Assembly: GCA_966211955.1 (NCBI GenBank) | Contig: CBIHOF010000014.1 | Location: 1 to 64,000, forward strand | Direction: 5' to 3' | DNA length: 64,000 nucleotides | DNA from: Albitalea sp966211955 | GTDB taxonomy: Bacteria; Pseudomonadota; Gammaproteobacteria; Burkholderiales; Burkholderiaceae_C | Shown: positions 27,067-34,988 of the stretch, piece by piece | How positions within the stretch are numbered: the first letter of the stretch is position 1 | Layout: every line of letters starts with the position of its first letter | Notes under the pieces: generated by a model | What the model was told of the DNA's origin: nothing | Databases searched by the model: none | The model's input: the letters and a program-made list of their open reading frames with translations, nothing else | Translations under genes and position numbers: made by a program

Positions 27067-29325
27067 TCATGGCGGCGTGGCCGGGTCCCTGAAGCGCGAG
27101 ATCAGCTCCATGATCGCGCGCGACTGGAAGCGGCCGGCCAGCGCGCACAGCGCCTGCGAAAAGCGGGCATAGCGCGGGTCGGCGGCGGCCAGGGCCTCCG
27201 CGCTCTGGCGAATGCTGCGCATGTTGCCGATGCGCGCCAGACGGTACAGTTTTTCCACCTCGTCGGGAGGTGGCGCGATGAGCGGCTCGTCCGGCTCCAC
27301 CATTGGCGGCACGGCCGGTGCCTCATGCAGCCAGTCGAGATCCAGCAGCGTCCCCATGTGCAGCAGCAGCTCGTCGAAATCGATCGGCTTGACGAGGAAG
27401 CCGTCGGCGCCCACCCGCAGGCTGCGGGCCTTGTCGCCTTCGGATGCGCCGGCAGACAGCACGATCACCGGCAACTGGGCGCAGCCGGGCATGGCGCGCA
27501 GGCGCTGCGTCGCGGTGAGCCCGTCCATCACCGGCATGAGGATGTCCATGAGGACGATGTCGGGCCGCCGGGCCTCGATGCACTTGAGCGCGGCGTCCCC
27601 CTGGTCGGCCTCTTCCACGTCGAAGCCGAGCCAGCTCAGCAGGTCGGTCACCACCGCGCGGTTGCCCGACACGTCGTCCACCACCAGCACGCGGCGGCGC
27701 GGACCGCTGTAGCCGGTGATTCGCGGCCCGCGCAAGGCCGAACGCGCGGCGCCCGCGGCGGTCGCCAGGTCGATCTCGAACGTGAAGCGGCTGCCCCGAC
27801 CGTGCTCGCTCTCGACGGCCAGCTCGCCGCCCATGTGCCGCACCAGCTGCCGGCTGATCGCGAGGCCCAGGCCCGTGCCGCCCAGGCGGCGCTGCACGTC
27901 CCCCACCTGCTCGAAGGGCTGGAAGATGGCGTGCTGTTCATCGGGCGGGATGCCGATGCCGGTGTCCTCCACCTCGAAGCGCAGCCGTGCCGGCCCGCTG
28001 CCATCCGACTGGCGTGTCACCCTCAGGCTGACACTGCCGGCGTCGGTGAATTTCACGGCGTTGTCCAGCAAGTTGAGCAGCACCTGCCGCAGGCGCTTGG
28101 CATCGACCTGGACGGCGGCGGGCAGGTTGCCGGCGGCATCCAGCGTGAAGCTCAGGCCCTTTTGCTGCACCTTGATGCCGATGGTGTCGGCAAGCGTTCG
28201 CAGGAAGTCGGCCAGGTCCACCGCGTCGGGGTAGAGCTCCAGCTTGCCGGCCTCGATGCGCGACAGGTCGAGGATGTCGTTGATGAGCATCAGCAGGTGC
28301 TCGCCGCTTTGCCGGATGGTGGCCAGGCCGTTGCTCGCGCGCTCGTTGAGCGTGCGGTCGTGGCCCAGGAACTGCGCGTAGCCGAGGATGGCGTTCAGCG
28401 GCGTGCGCAGCTCGTGGCTCATGCTCGCAAGAAAGGCGCTCTTGGCGCGGTTGGCCACCTCGGCGCGGTCCTTCGCGTCCAGCAGCTCGGCGGTACGGCC
28501 CTCGATCAGGTCTTCGAGGTGTTCGCGGTGGCGCTTGAGCTCCTGCTCGATCTCGATGCGCCGCTCGAGGTCACCGCTGAGCTGGCGATTCTTCGCTTCG
28601 AGCTCCTCGAACAGTGCCGCGAGCGACTGCCGCGTGCGCTCCAGCGCCGCGCCCAGGCTGCCCAGCTCGTCGTCGCGCCGCCAGACGAAAGGCACGTCCA
28701 GCTGGCGCTGGGCGAGCCGGCCTGCCTCGGTCATCAAGCGGCGGATGGGCTCGACCAGCCGGCCATTGAGCAGGCCCACGATGAGGAACACACTCAGCAG
28801 CAGCTGGCCGATGAGGGTGAGCAACAGGATGGTGCGTGCCTTGGCGAGCTCGGAGTCGAACTGGCCGGTGTCGATCTCCACCATCACGTCGCCGATGACC
28901 GTGCCTTCGCGCGTGACGTTGCGGCGCAGGCTGAACTGCCGCCCGGTGCGCCGTTCGGGCCGCTCGCCCGAGAGGAAGGTGCCGAAGCGCTCGTCGCGCA
29001 CGACGACCTTCACGACGCGCTCGTCGCCGAGCATGGATTCGACCAGCGGCCGGCCGCTGTCGGGACTCACGTTCCACAGTGCGCTCTCGACGCCCAGCGC
29101 GAGGATTTCCGCGAGGCGGGCATGGTCGGCGTTCAGCCGCGCGGTCAGTGCCTTTTCTTCGTAGCCCAGGGTGAGCAAGCTGCCGACGGCGGCGGGAATC
29201 AGCAATCCCACCACCACGGCGAGCACGATGGACAAGCGAAGCTTGAGGCGCAATCCGTTTTCCCGATCATCCCCGCAACGCGGCCTTGGCAGCGCTGCTT
29301 CCCACCCGGGGGCGGCGCTCATCAT
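27067..29325 (-). CDS. Membrane hybrid histidine kinase with C-terminal receiver
   Basis: 752 residues. Transmembrane helix (LRLSIVLAVVVGLLIPAAVG), a periplasmic domain of about 110 residues, second helix (ILLLTLIGQLLLSVFLIVGLL), HAMP, a coiled coil, HisKA with His304 (LASMSHELRTPLNAILGYAQ), HATPase (DTGIGIPPDEQ, GGTGLGLAISRQ), receiver with Asp594 (DIVLMDILMPVMDG) and a helical C-terminal tail of about 90 residues. Very similar in order and linker sequence to the kinase at 47331. The start may be downstream, at a TTG beginning LRLKLRLSIV. It lies 98 nt upstream of the CheY-like gene. Confidence 0.92.
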   Translation of the reverse strand: MMSAAPGWEAALPRPRCGDDRENGLRLKLRLSIVLAVVVGLLIPAAVGSLLTLGYEEKALTARLNADHARLAEILALGVESALWNVSPDSGRPLVESMLGDERVVKVVVRDERFGTFLSGERPERRTGRQFSLRRNVTREGTVIGDVMVEIDTGQFDSELAKARTILLLTLIGQLLLSVFLIVGLLNGRLVEPIRRLMTEAGRLAQRQLDVPFVWRRDDELGSLGAALERTRQSLAALFEELEAKNRQLSGDLERRIEIEQELKRHREHLEDLIEGRTAELLDAKDRAEVANRAKSAFLASMSHELRTPLNAILGYAQFLGHDRTLNERASNGLATIRQSGEHLLMLINDILDLSRIEAGKLELYPDAVDLADFLRTLADTIGIKVQQKGLSFTLDAAGNLPAAVQVDAKRLRQVLLNLLDNAVKFTDAGSVSLRVTRQSDGSGPARLRFEVEDTGIGIPPDEQHAIFQPFEQVGDVQRRLGGTGLGLAISRQLVRHMGGELAVESEHGRGSRFTFEIDLATAAGAARSALRGPRITGYSGPRRRVLVVDDVSGNRAVVTDLLSWLGFDVEEADQGDAALKCIEARRPDIVLMDILMPVMDGLTATQRLRAMPGCAQLPVIVLSAGASEGDKARSLRVGADGFLVKPIDFDELLLHMGTLLDLDWLHEAPAVPPMVEPDEPLIAPPPDEVEKLYRLARIGNMRSIRQSAEALAAADPRYARFSQALCALAGRFQSRAIMELISRFRDPATPP

Positions 29326-29390
29326 GCACGCGGGTCATGCCCTTGGCTACCCCGGAAAAAGCCCAGGCGTCGAGGACGCCCGGAGGGAAA

Positions 29391-30527
29391 TCAGCGAGGG
29401 ATGGTGAAAGTGAAAGTGGACCCCTCGCCGAGCGTCGACTGCACCGAGATCTCGCCCCCGTGCCGCTCGACGATCTTCTTGCAGATGGCCAGGCCGATGC
29501 CCGTGCCGGGATAGTCGCCGCGGCCGTGCAGGCGCTGGAACAGCACGAAGATCCGATCGAAATACTCGGGCGCGATTCCGATGCCGTTGTCACTCACGCT
29601 GAAGCGCCAGAACTCGCCCTGGGCCTGCGCCGTGAAGTGCACCCTGGGCGGCTCGTCGCGCTTGAACTTGATGGCGTTGGCAAGGAGGTTCTGGAACAGC
29701 TGGAGCAACTGCGAGGCGTCGCCCTTCAAGGTCGGCAGCGTGTCGCGCGTGACCTGCGCGCCCGTCTCGGCAATGGCGATGGCCAGGTTGCCCAGCGCAA
29801 TATCTGCCAGCCGGTTGCAGTCGGTGGGCTCGAAGGGCCGCGCCTTCGTGCCAACGCGCGAGTAGGCGAGCAGGTCGTTGATGAGGGCCTGCATGCGCTT
29901 GGCGCCATCCACCGCATAGCCGATGAATTCGTCTGCATCGGAATCGAGCTGGCCCTTGTAGCGCTGCGCGACCAGCTGCAGGTAGCTGGCCACCATGCGC
30001 AGAGGCTCCTGCATGTCGTGCGATGCCACGTAGGCCAGCTGCTCCAGCTCGGTGTTCGATCGCAGCAGGGCGGCCTCCGTCTCGCGCCGCGCCTCGACCT
30101 CGGCGGCCAGCTGGCGGTTCTGCGCCTCCAGCTTCAGCCGAAGGCCGTGGACGGTGAGGTGGGTGTCGATGCGCGCCAGCACTTCGGCGCCGTCCAGGGG
30201 CTTGGTGACGTAGTCGATGCCGCCGACAGCAAAACCCGTGAGCTTGTCGGCGGTATCGGTGAGCGCCGTCATGAAGATGACTGGAATGTCCTGAGTGGCG
30301 GGCGAGGCCTTCAGCCGCCGGCAGGTCTCGAAGCCGTCCAGCCCCGGCATCATCACGTCGAGCAGGATGAGGTCTGGCCGCACGAATTCGGCGCGGGAGA
30401 TGCATTCCTCGCCACCCTGCGCCACCACCGCGGTGTAGCCATGCCGCTCGAGGTGGCTCGTGAGCACGCCGAGGTTGGCCGGCATGTCGTCGACGATGAG
30501 GATGGTGTGCTCGCCGGTGCGGTCCAT
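29391..30527 (-). CDS. Response regulator-histidine kinase fusion (REC-HisKA-HATPase)
   Basis: 378 soluble residues. Receiver with Asp57 (DLILLDVMMPGLDG), a coiled-coil linker, a phytochrome-type HisKA with His170 (YVASHDMQEPLRMVASYLQL) and HATPase (DNGIGIAPEYFDRIF, GTGIGLAICKKIVERHGG). It starts at the ATG at 30527 with GGGAGG 7 nt upstream; the open frame extends far upstream but is not coding there. Transcriptionally first of the four-gene signalling cluster. It is divergent from the BON-domain lipoprotein gene across 210 nt. Confidence 0.92.
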   Translation of the reverse strand: MDRTGEHTILIVDDMPANLGVLTSHLERHGYTAVVAQGGEECISRAEFVRPDLILLDVMMPGLDGFETCRRLKASPATQDIPVIFMTALTDTADKLTGFAVGGIDYVTKPLDGAEVLARIDTHLTVHGLRLKLEAQNRQLAAEVEARRETEAALLRSNTELEQLAYVASHDMQEPLRMVASYLQLVAQRYKGQLDSDADEFIGYAVDGAKRMQALINDLLAYSRVGTKARPFEPTDCNRLADIALGNLAIAIAETGAQVTRDTLPTLKGDASQLLQLFQNLLANAIKFKRDEPPRVHFTAQAQGEFWRFSVSDNGIGIAPEYFDRIFVLFQRLHGRGDYPGTGIGLAICKKIVERHGGEISVQSTLGEGSTFTFTIPR

Positions 30528-30737
30528 GGACGCGCCTCCCGTTGTGTAAGCGGATTTTGCGCACGTCGGCATCGTCCGACAAGCGGATGCGGCATCGGCC
30601 GGGAGAAGCGGGCCCTTCGAGCACCTACCTTTGCTGAGTTCATTGTCAAAGCCCGAGGGGCTGGCTGTTTGCCGTCCATCGACACCATCGACCTGACGCC
30701 GTCTGCCTTGGACGGCCGCCTGAAGAGGAGTGAGAGC

Positions 30738-31208
30738 ATGCTGAAGAACCAATCCCTGACCCTGTCCGCCATCGCGGTCGTCGTCGCCGCCATGGCCATG
30801 GCCGCCTGCAACAAGCGCGAGGACGTGGGTGCCATCAAGAACGGTGACAGCACCGCTGTCGTGACCGGCCAGCCCAGCGTCGGCGACCAGGCGCAGAAGG
30901 CCGCAGACGACGCCAAGGTCGCGACCAAGGACGCCGCCGCCGACGTGAAGGACGCGAGCAAGAGCGCCGCCGACCAGGCGACCAACAAGGTGGCCGACGC
31001 GCTGATCACCACATCGGTGAAGGCTGAACTCGCCAAGGACAGCCAGCTCAGTGCCCTGCGCATCAACGTGGACACCGACAACGGCCGCGTCGCACTCAAG
31101 GGCGCCGCCCCTGATGCCGGCTCCAAGGAGCGCGCCACGCAACTCGCCAGCGCCGTGAAGGGCGTGGTGAGCGTGGACAACCAGCTCACCGTCGACAGCA
31201 AGAGCTGA
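30738..31208 (+). CDS. BON-domain lipoprotein (OsmY-like)
   Basis: 156 residues. Lipoprotein signal with lipobox AMAAC (Cys about residue 25), a low-complexity Ala/Lys/Asp linker (QKAADDAKVATKDAAADVKD, helical), then one BON domain (about 85-155: TSVKAELAKDSQLSALRINV ... VKGVVSVDNQLTV). BON proteins bind phospholipid or stabilise the envelope under osmotic stress. A GAGGAG ribosome binding site precedes the ATG; the much longer open frame upstream is antisense to the kinase gene. Followed by a perfect hairpin. Confidence 0.9.
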   Translation: MLKNQSLTLSAIAVVVAAMAMAACNKREDVGAIKNGDSTAVVTGQPSVGDQAQKAADDAKVATKDAAADVKDASKSAADQATNKVADALITTSVKAELAKDSQLSALRINVDTDNGRVALKGAAPDAGSKERATQLASAVKGVVSVDNQLTVDSKS

Positions 31209-31229
31209 TTGGGCGATTCCTGAAGGTCA

Positions 31230-31254
31230 CCGGCGCGACTGCCTGTCGCGCCGG
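31230..31254 (+). terminator. Perfect hairpin after the BON gene
   Basis: A 10-bp stem CCGGCGCGAC/GTCGCGCCGG around TGCCT starts 22 nt after the BON-domain stop codon and lies before the next start at 31298. No T tract follows, so termination may be weak or the hairpin may only stabilise the 3' end. Confidence 0.55.
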
Positions 31255-31297
31255 AGGCAGGCAAGATCGCGGTCTTCGCGACATACGAGACCGCGCC

Positions 31298-32305
31298 ATG
31301 CCGACCTTTCATGCCTGGGCCGCCCGCAGCACCGGCGGCCCGCTGCAGCCTTTCGACTACGACCCCGGCCCGCTCGATGCGGAAGACGTGGAGATCACGG
31401 TCGAGCACTGCGGCATCTGCCACTCCGACCTCGCGCTGATCGACAGCGAATGGGGCCCGACCAGTTATCCGGTCGTCCCCGGGCACGAAGTGGTGGGCCG
31501 GGTCACAGCCGTGGGGCCTCAGGTCAAGGGCCTGCAGCTCGGCCAGCGGGTCGGCGTGGGCTGGCACACGAAGAGCTGCATGCACTGCCGGCCCTGCATC
31601 GGCGGCGAGCAGCACCTGTGCGCCACCCGCCAGCCCACCATCGTCGGCCGCCATGGTGGCTTCGCCGACAAACTGCGCTCGCACTGGGCCTGGGCGGTGC
31701 CCATTCCCGATGGGCTCGACCCGGCCTCGGTCGGTCCGCTGATGTGCGGTGGCATCACCGTGTTCAGCCCCTTGCTCATCCATGAGGTGACGCCGCTGCA
31801 GCGCATCGGCGTCGTCGGTATCGGCGGCCTGGGCCACCTCGCGGTGAAGTTCGCGCGAGCCTGGGGCTGCGAGGTGACGGCCTTCACCTCCAACCCGTCC
31901 AAGCGCGACGAGGCCATCGCGCTGGGTGCGCACCGCACCGTGTCCAGCATCGACACCGCGGACATGAAGCGCGTGGCGGGCAGCATCGACTTCCTCATCG
32001 TCACCGTGGGCGCGACGCTGGACTGGGATGCGCTGATGAGCACCCTGGCACCCAAGGGCCGGCTGCACCTGGTCGGCGTGGTGACCGACGGCCTGAAGGT
32101 GCGTACCGGCTCGCTCATGAGCTGGCAGCGCAGCATCTCCGCCTCGCCCACCGGCTCGCCCGGCTCGATCGCACGGATGCTGGACTTCGCGGCCCGGCAC
32201 CAGATCACGGCACAGGTGGAGCGCTTTCCGATGGCGCGGGTGAATGATGCGATCGAGCATCTTCGCTCGGGCAAGGCGAGGTATCGGGTGGTGCTGGATG
32301 CTTGA
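31298..32305 (+). CDS. Zinc-dependent alcohol dehydrogenase, cinnamyl-alcohol/YahK-like
   Basis: 335-residue medium-chain dehydrogenase/reductase. Catalytic zinc ligand Cys38 in VEHCGICHSDLALI, the PGHEVVG motif, a four-Cys structural zinc loop (KSCMHCRPCIGGEQHLC) and the Rossmann loop GVVGIGGLGHLAVKFARAWG. The family uses NADP(H) to reduce aldehydes; these relatives have broad substrate range. No operon partner: hairpin upstream, unrelated gene downstream. Confidence 0.92.
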   Translation: MPTFHAWAARSTGGPLQPFDYDPGPLDAEDVEITVEHCGICHSDLALIDSEWGPTSYPVVPGHEVVGRVTAVGPQVKGLQLGQRVGVGWHTKSCMHCRPCIGGEQHLCATRQPTIVGRHGGFADKLRSHWAWAVPIPDGLDPASVGPLMCGGITVFSPLLIHEVTPLQRIGVVGIGGLGHLAVKFARAWGCEVTAFTSNPSKRDEAIALGAHRTVSSIDTADMKRVAGSIDFLIVTVGATLDWDALMSTLAPKGRLHLVGVVTDGLKVRTGSLMSWQRSISASPTGSPGSIARMLDFAARHQITAQVERFPMARVNDAIEHLRSGKARYRVVLDA

Positions 32306-32504
32306 GGGCCGCCGGGCTGCATTCGCCCGCGCCTGTTGAACGCCCGAGGGCGTCGCACGCGGGCTGCGCCATCCTGCATCCTTGGGATGGCTTGCGTGAC
32401 TGCATTCCCTACGATTCGCCGGTTCGCCGAGGCGGTGCATCCGCCGCGGCGAACAGATGGCGCCCGCCATCGAGGGAGAGTCGAAAAACCAAGGGAAAAC
32501 TGTC

Positions 32505-32996
32505 ATGCATGAAACCACTTTGACGGCGGAACACATCCTGCGCGAAAGCAGGGTCGGCGCGGATGTCATCAAGCATTCGCACGAGGCGTACAAGCGCCAT
32601 GTCGAGACCAAGGGCGCGCCGTCTGCCGGGTGGCACGGCGCGAGTGACATCGTCACGCTCAAGGGGTTGGGCGGCGACTTTTTGTGGGCGGAGAACCCGC
32701 TGCAGCCGTCGCGCATCCGCTTCACCTTTGATCCGGCGCACGTGGGCAGCCAGGGCACGTACAAGATCGAGGCGCTGCCCTGGCAGGTCGAGGAGGGCAC
32801 CTTCTTCAGCGTGCCGAACAACCCGGCCATCGGCTGGGCTGCCGTGTGTCTCATGCCCAAGACGGGGCCGACGCGCGTGTTCACGGTGTACGGCATGTTC
32901 ACCGATGCGGCGTGGACGATCAGCATCCTGATGCTGAACAAGCTCGATGCGCAGGGGCCGGTCCAGCCGCCGTTCTCGGTGCTGCGGATGTTGTAA
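32505..32996 (+). CDS. Conserved-looking protein of unknown function
   Basis: 163 residues that I do not recognise. No signal peptide and no transmembrane segment. The centre reads like a beta-rich domain (GGDFLWAENPLQPSRIRFTF, GTYKIEALPWQVEEGTFFSV), ending VYGMFTDAAWTISILMLNKL. The ATG at 32505 is preceded by AAGGGAAAA about 8 nt upstream. An in-frame ATG at 32457 is possible. Codon usage matches neighbours, so it is probably a real gene. Confidence 0.65.
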   Translation: MHETTLTAEHILRESRVGADVIKHSHEAYKRHVETKGAPSAGWHGASDIVTLKGLGGDFLWAENPLQPSRIRFTFDPAHVGSQGTYKIEALPWQVEEGTFFSVPNNPAIGWAAVCLMPKTGPTRVFTVYGMFTDAAWTISILMLNKLDAQGPVQPPFSVLRML

Positions 32997-33083
32997 GCCT
33001 CAGGCTGGCGGAGCAGTCCGGCCGCCAGCCTGCACCAGCGCAGCACATCCGCTAACCTGCGAGCCTCATCGGGAGACCTCGCC

Positions 33084-34970
33084 TTGTTCAGCGTGTTCGA
33101 AAGATTCGTGCATCCCTACCCGGATGCGATTCCCAAGCCGCCGCCGCGCGCGTTCTTCGCTTTTTTGTGGGAGTGCACCCGCGGCATGCGCGGCTACATC
33201 GCGGCGATGACGGTGTTCACTGCGCTCATCGGCGCTTTCGAGGCACTGCTCTTCGGCATGCTGGGCAGCATCGTCGACTGGCTCAGCCGCATCCAGCCCT
33301 CGCGGCTGTGGACGGAGCAGCGCGGCACCTTGCTGCTGCTGCTCGGCTGCCTCATCGGCAGCACGGTGCTCGTGGCCATCCAGTCCGCCATCAAGCAGCA
33401 AGCCCTGGCGGGCAACTTCCCGATGCGCCTGCGCTGGAATTTCCACCGGCTGCTGCTGTCGCAGAGCATGGGCTTCTACCAGGACGAGTTCGCCGGGCGC
33501 GTCGCCACCAAGGTGATGCAGACGGCGCTCGCGGTGCGCGACACCTGGATGATCGCAGCAGAGATGCTGGTCTTCGTCGTCATCTACTTCGTCACGCTGC
33601 TGGCGGTGCTGGGCAACTTCGACGCGTGGATGCTGCTGCCCTTTCTCGGCTGGCTCGCACTGTACGTGGGCGCGCTGTGCTTCTTCGTGCCGCGTCTGGG
33701 CAAGGTGGCGCAGGCGCAGGCCGATGCCCGCTCGATGATGACCGGGCGCATCACCGATGCCTACACCAACATTGCCACCGTCAAGCTCTTCTCGCATGCT
33801 GGCCGCGAGGCGGGGTTCGCGCGCAGTGCGATGCAGGAATTCCTCACGACGGTGCATGCGCAGATGCGCATGGTGACGGGCTTCGAGATCGTGAATCACG
33901 CGTTGAGCATGGGGCTCATCCTGAGCACCGCGGGTGTCGCGCTGTGGCTGTGGACACAGAACCTCGCGGGCATCGGCGCAGTGGCCGCGGCCACCGCGAT
34001 GGCGCTGCGGCTGAACGGCATCAGCCACTGGGTGATGTGGGAGATGGCGTCGCTCTTCGAGCACATCGGAACGGTGCAGGACGGCATCAACACCCTGTCG
34101 CGCCAGATGCAGGTGACCGACCACGAGGACGCGCAGCCGCTCGTCGTGAACCGCGGCGACATCCGCTTCGAGCACGTCAATTTCTCGTACGGCGCAGGGC
34201 CACAAGGCCGTCGCGTGATCGACGACCTGTCCCTGCACATCCGCCCGGGTGAAAAGATCGGCCTGGTCGGCCCATCGGGCGCGGGCAAGTCCACGGTGGT
34301 GAACCTGCTGCTGCGCTTCTACGACGTGGACAGCGGCCGCGTGCTCATCGACGGGCAGGACATTGCCCGCGTCACGCAGGACAGCCTGCGTGCGCAGGTC
34401 GGCATGGTCACGCAGGACACCTCGCTCTTGCACCGCTCGGTGCGAGAGAACATCCTCTACGGCCGGCCCGACGCGGGCGACTCGCAGATGATCCGTGCCG
34501 CTGAACGCGCCGAAGCGCATGAGTTCATCCAGACGCTCACCGACCCCAAGCAGCGCCGCGGCTACGACGCGCATGTCGGGGAGCGGGGCGTGAAGCTCTC
34601 CGGCGGCCAGCGGCAGCGCATCGCCATCGCGCGGGTGATGCTCAAGGACGCGCCCATCCTGCTGCTGGACGAGGCGACGAGCGCGCTCGACTCCGAGGTG
34701 GAAGCGGCGATCCAGGCGAGCCTCTACCGCTTGATGGAGGGCAAGACGGTGGTCGCCATCGCGCACCGGCTCTCGACCATCGCCGCGATGGACCGGCTGA
34801 TCGTGATGGACCGCGGCCGCATCGTGGAAGAGGGCGACCATCGCACGCTTCTGGCGCGTGGCGGCCTGTATGCGCGGCTCTGGGCGCATCAGAGTGGTGG
34901 TTTCCTGGGGGAAGAAGTGGAAGACAACGTCGACTTGGGCACGACTGCTACTTCGACCGTGCTGCACTAG
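33084..34970 (+). CDS. ABC exporter, fused membrane and ATPase domains
   Basis: 628-residue half-transporter of the MsbA/multidrug class. Six-helix membrane domain (about 30-320), then an ATPase domain with Walker A GPSGAGKST (396-404), signature LSGGQRQRIAIARVML, Walker B ILLLDEATSALDSE and the H-loop AIAHRLSTI. It works as a homodimer in the inner membrane, exporting a lipid, peptide or drug. The start is a TTG at 33084 behind GGGAGA. The next gene begins 18 nt downstream. Confidence 0.93.
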   Translation: MFSVFERFVHPYPDAIPKPPPRAFFAFLWECTRGMRGYIAAMTVFTALIGAFEALLFGMLGSIVDWLSRIQPSRLWTEQRGTLLLLLGCLIGSTVLVAIQSAIKQQALAGNFPMRLRWNFHRLLLSQSMGFYQDEFAGRVATKVMQTALAVRDTWMIAAEMLVFVVIYFVTLLAVLGNFDAWMLLPFLGWLALYVGALCFFVPRLGKVAQAQADARSMMTGRITDAYTNIATVKLFSHAGREAGFARSAMQEFLTTVHAQMRMVTGFEIVNHALSMGLILSTAGVALWLWTQNLAGIGAVAAATAMALRLNGISHWVMWEMASLFEHIGTVQDGINTLSRQMQVTDHEDAQPLVVNRGDIRFEHVNFSYGAGPQGRRVIDDLSLHIRPGEKIGLVGPSGAGKSTVVNLLLRFYDVDSGRVLIDGQDIARVTQDSLRAQVGMVTQDTSLLHRSVRENILYGRPDAGDSQMIRAAERAEAHEFIQTLTDPKQRRGYDAHVGERGVKLSGGQRQRIAIARVMLKDAPILLLDEATSALDSEVEAAIQASLYRLMEGKTVVAIAHRLSTIAAMDRLIVMDRGRIVEEGDHRTLLARGGLYARLWAHQSGGFLGEEVEDNVDLGTTATSTVLH

Positions 34971-34988
34971 CGGCCTAAACTGCGCGGC

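Noticed and set aside
29286..31208. 640-residue open frame on the plus strand
   Set aside because: Only its last 156 codons are the BON lipoprotein; the rest is antisense to the REC-kinase gene and lacks protein-like composition.
30353..33046. 897-residue minus-strand frame covering the BON, alcohol dehydrogenase and unknown genes
   Set aside because: Crosses three well-supported plus-strand genes and a divergent promoter region; composition is that of shadow frames.
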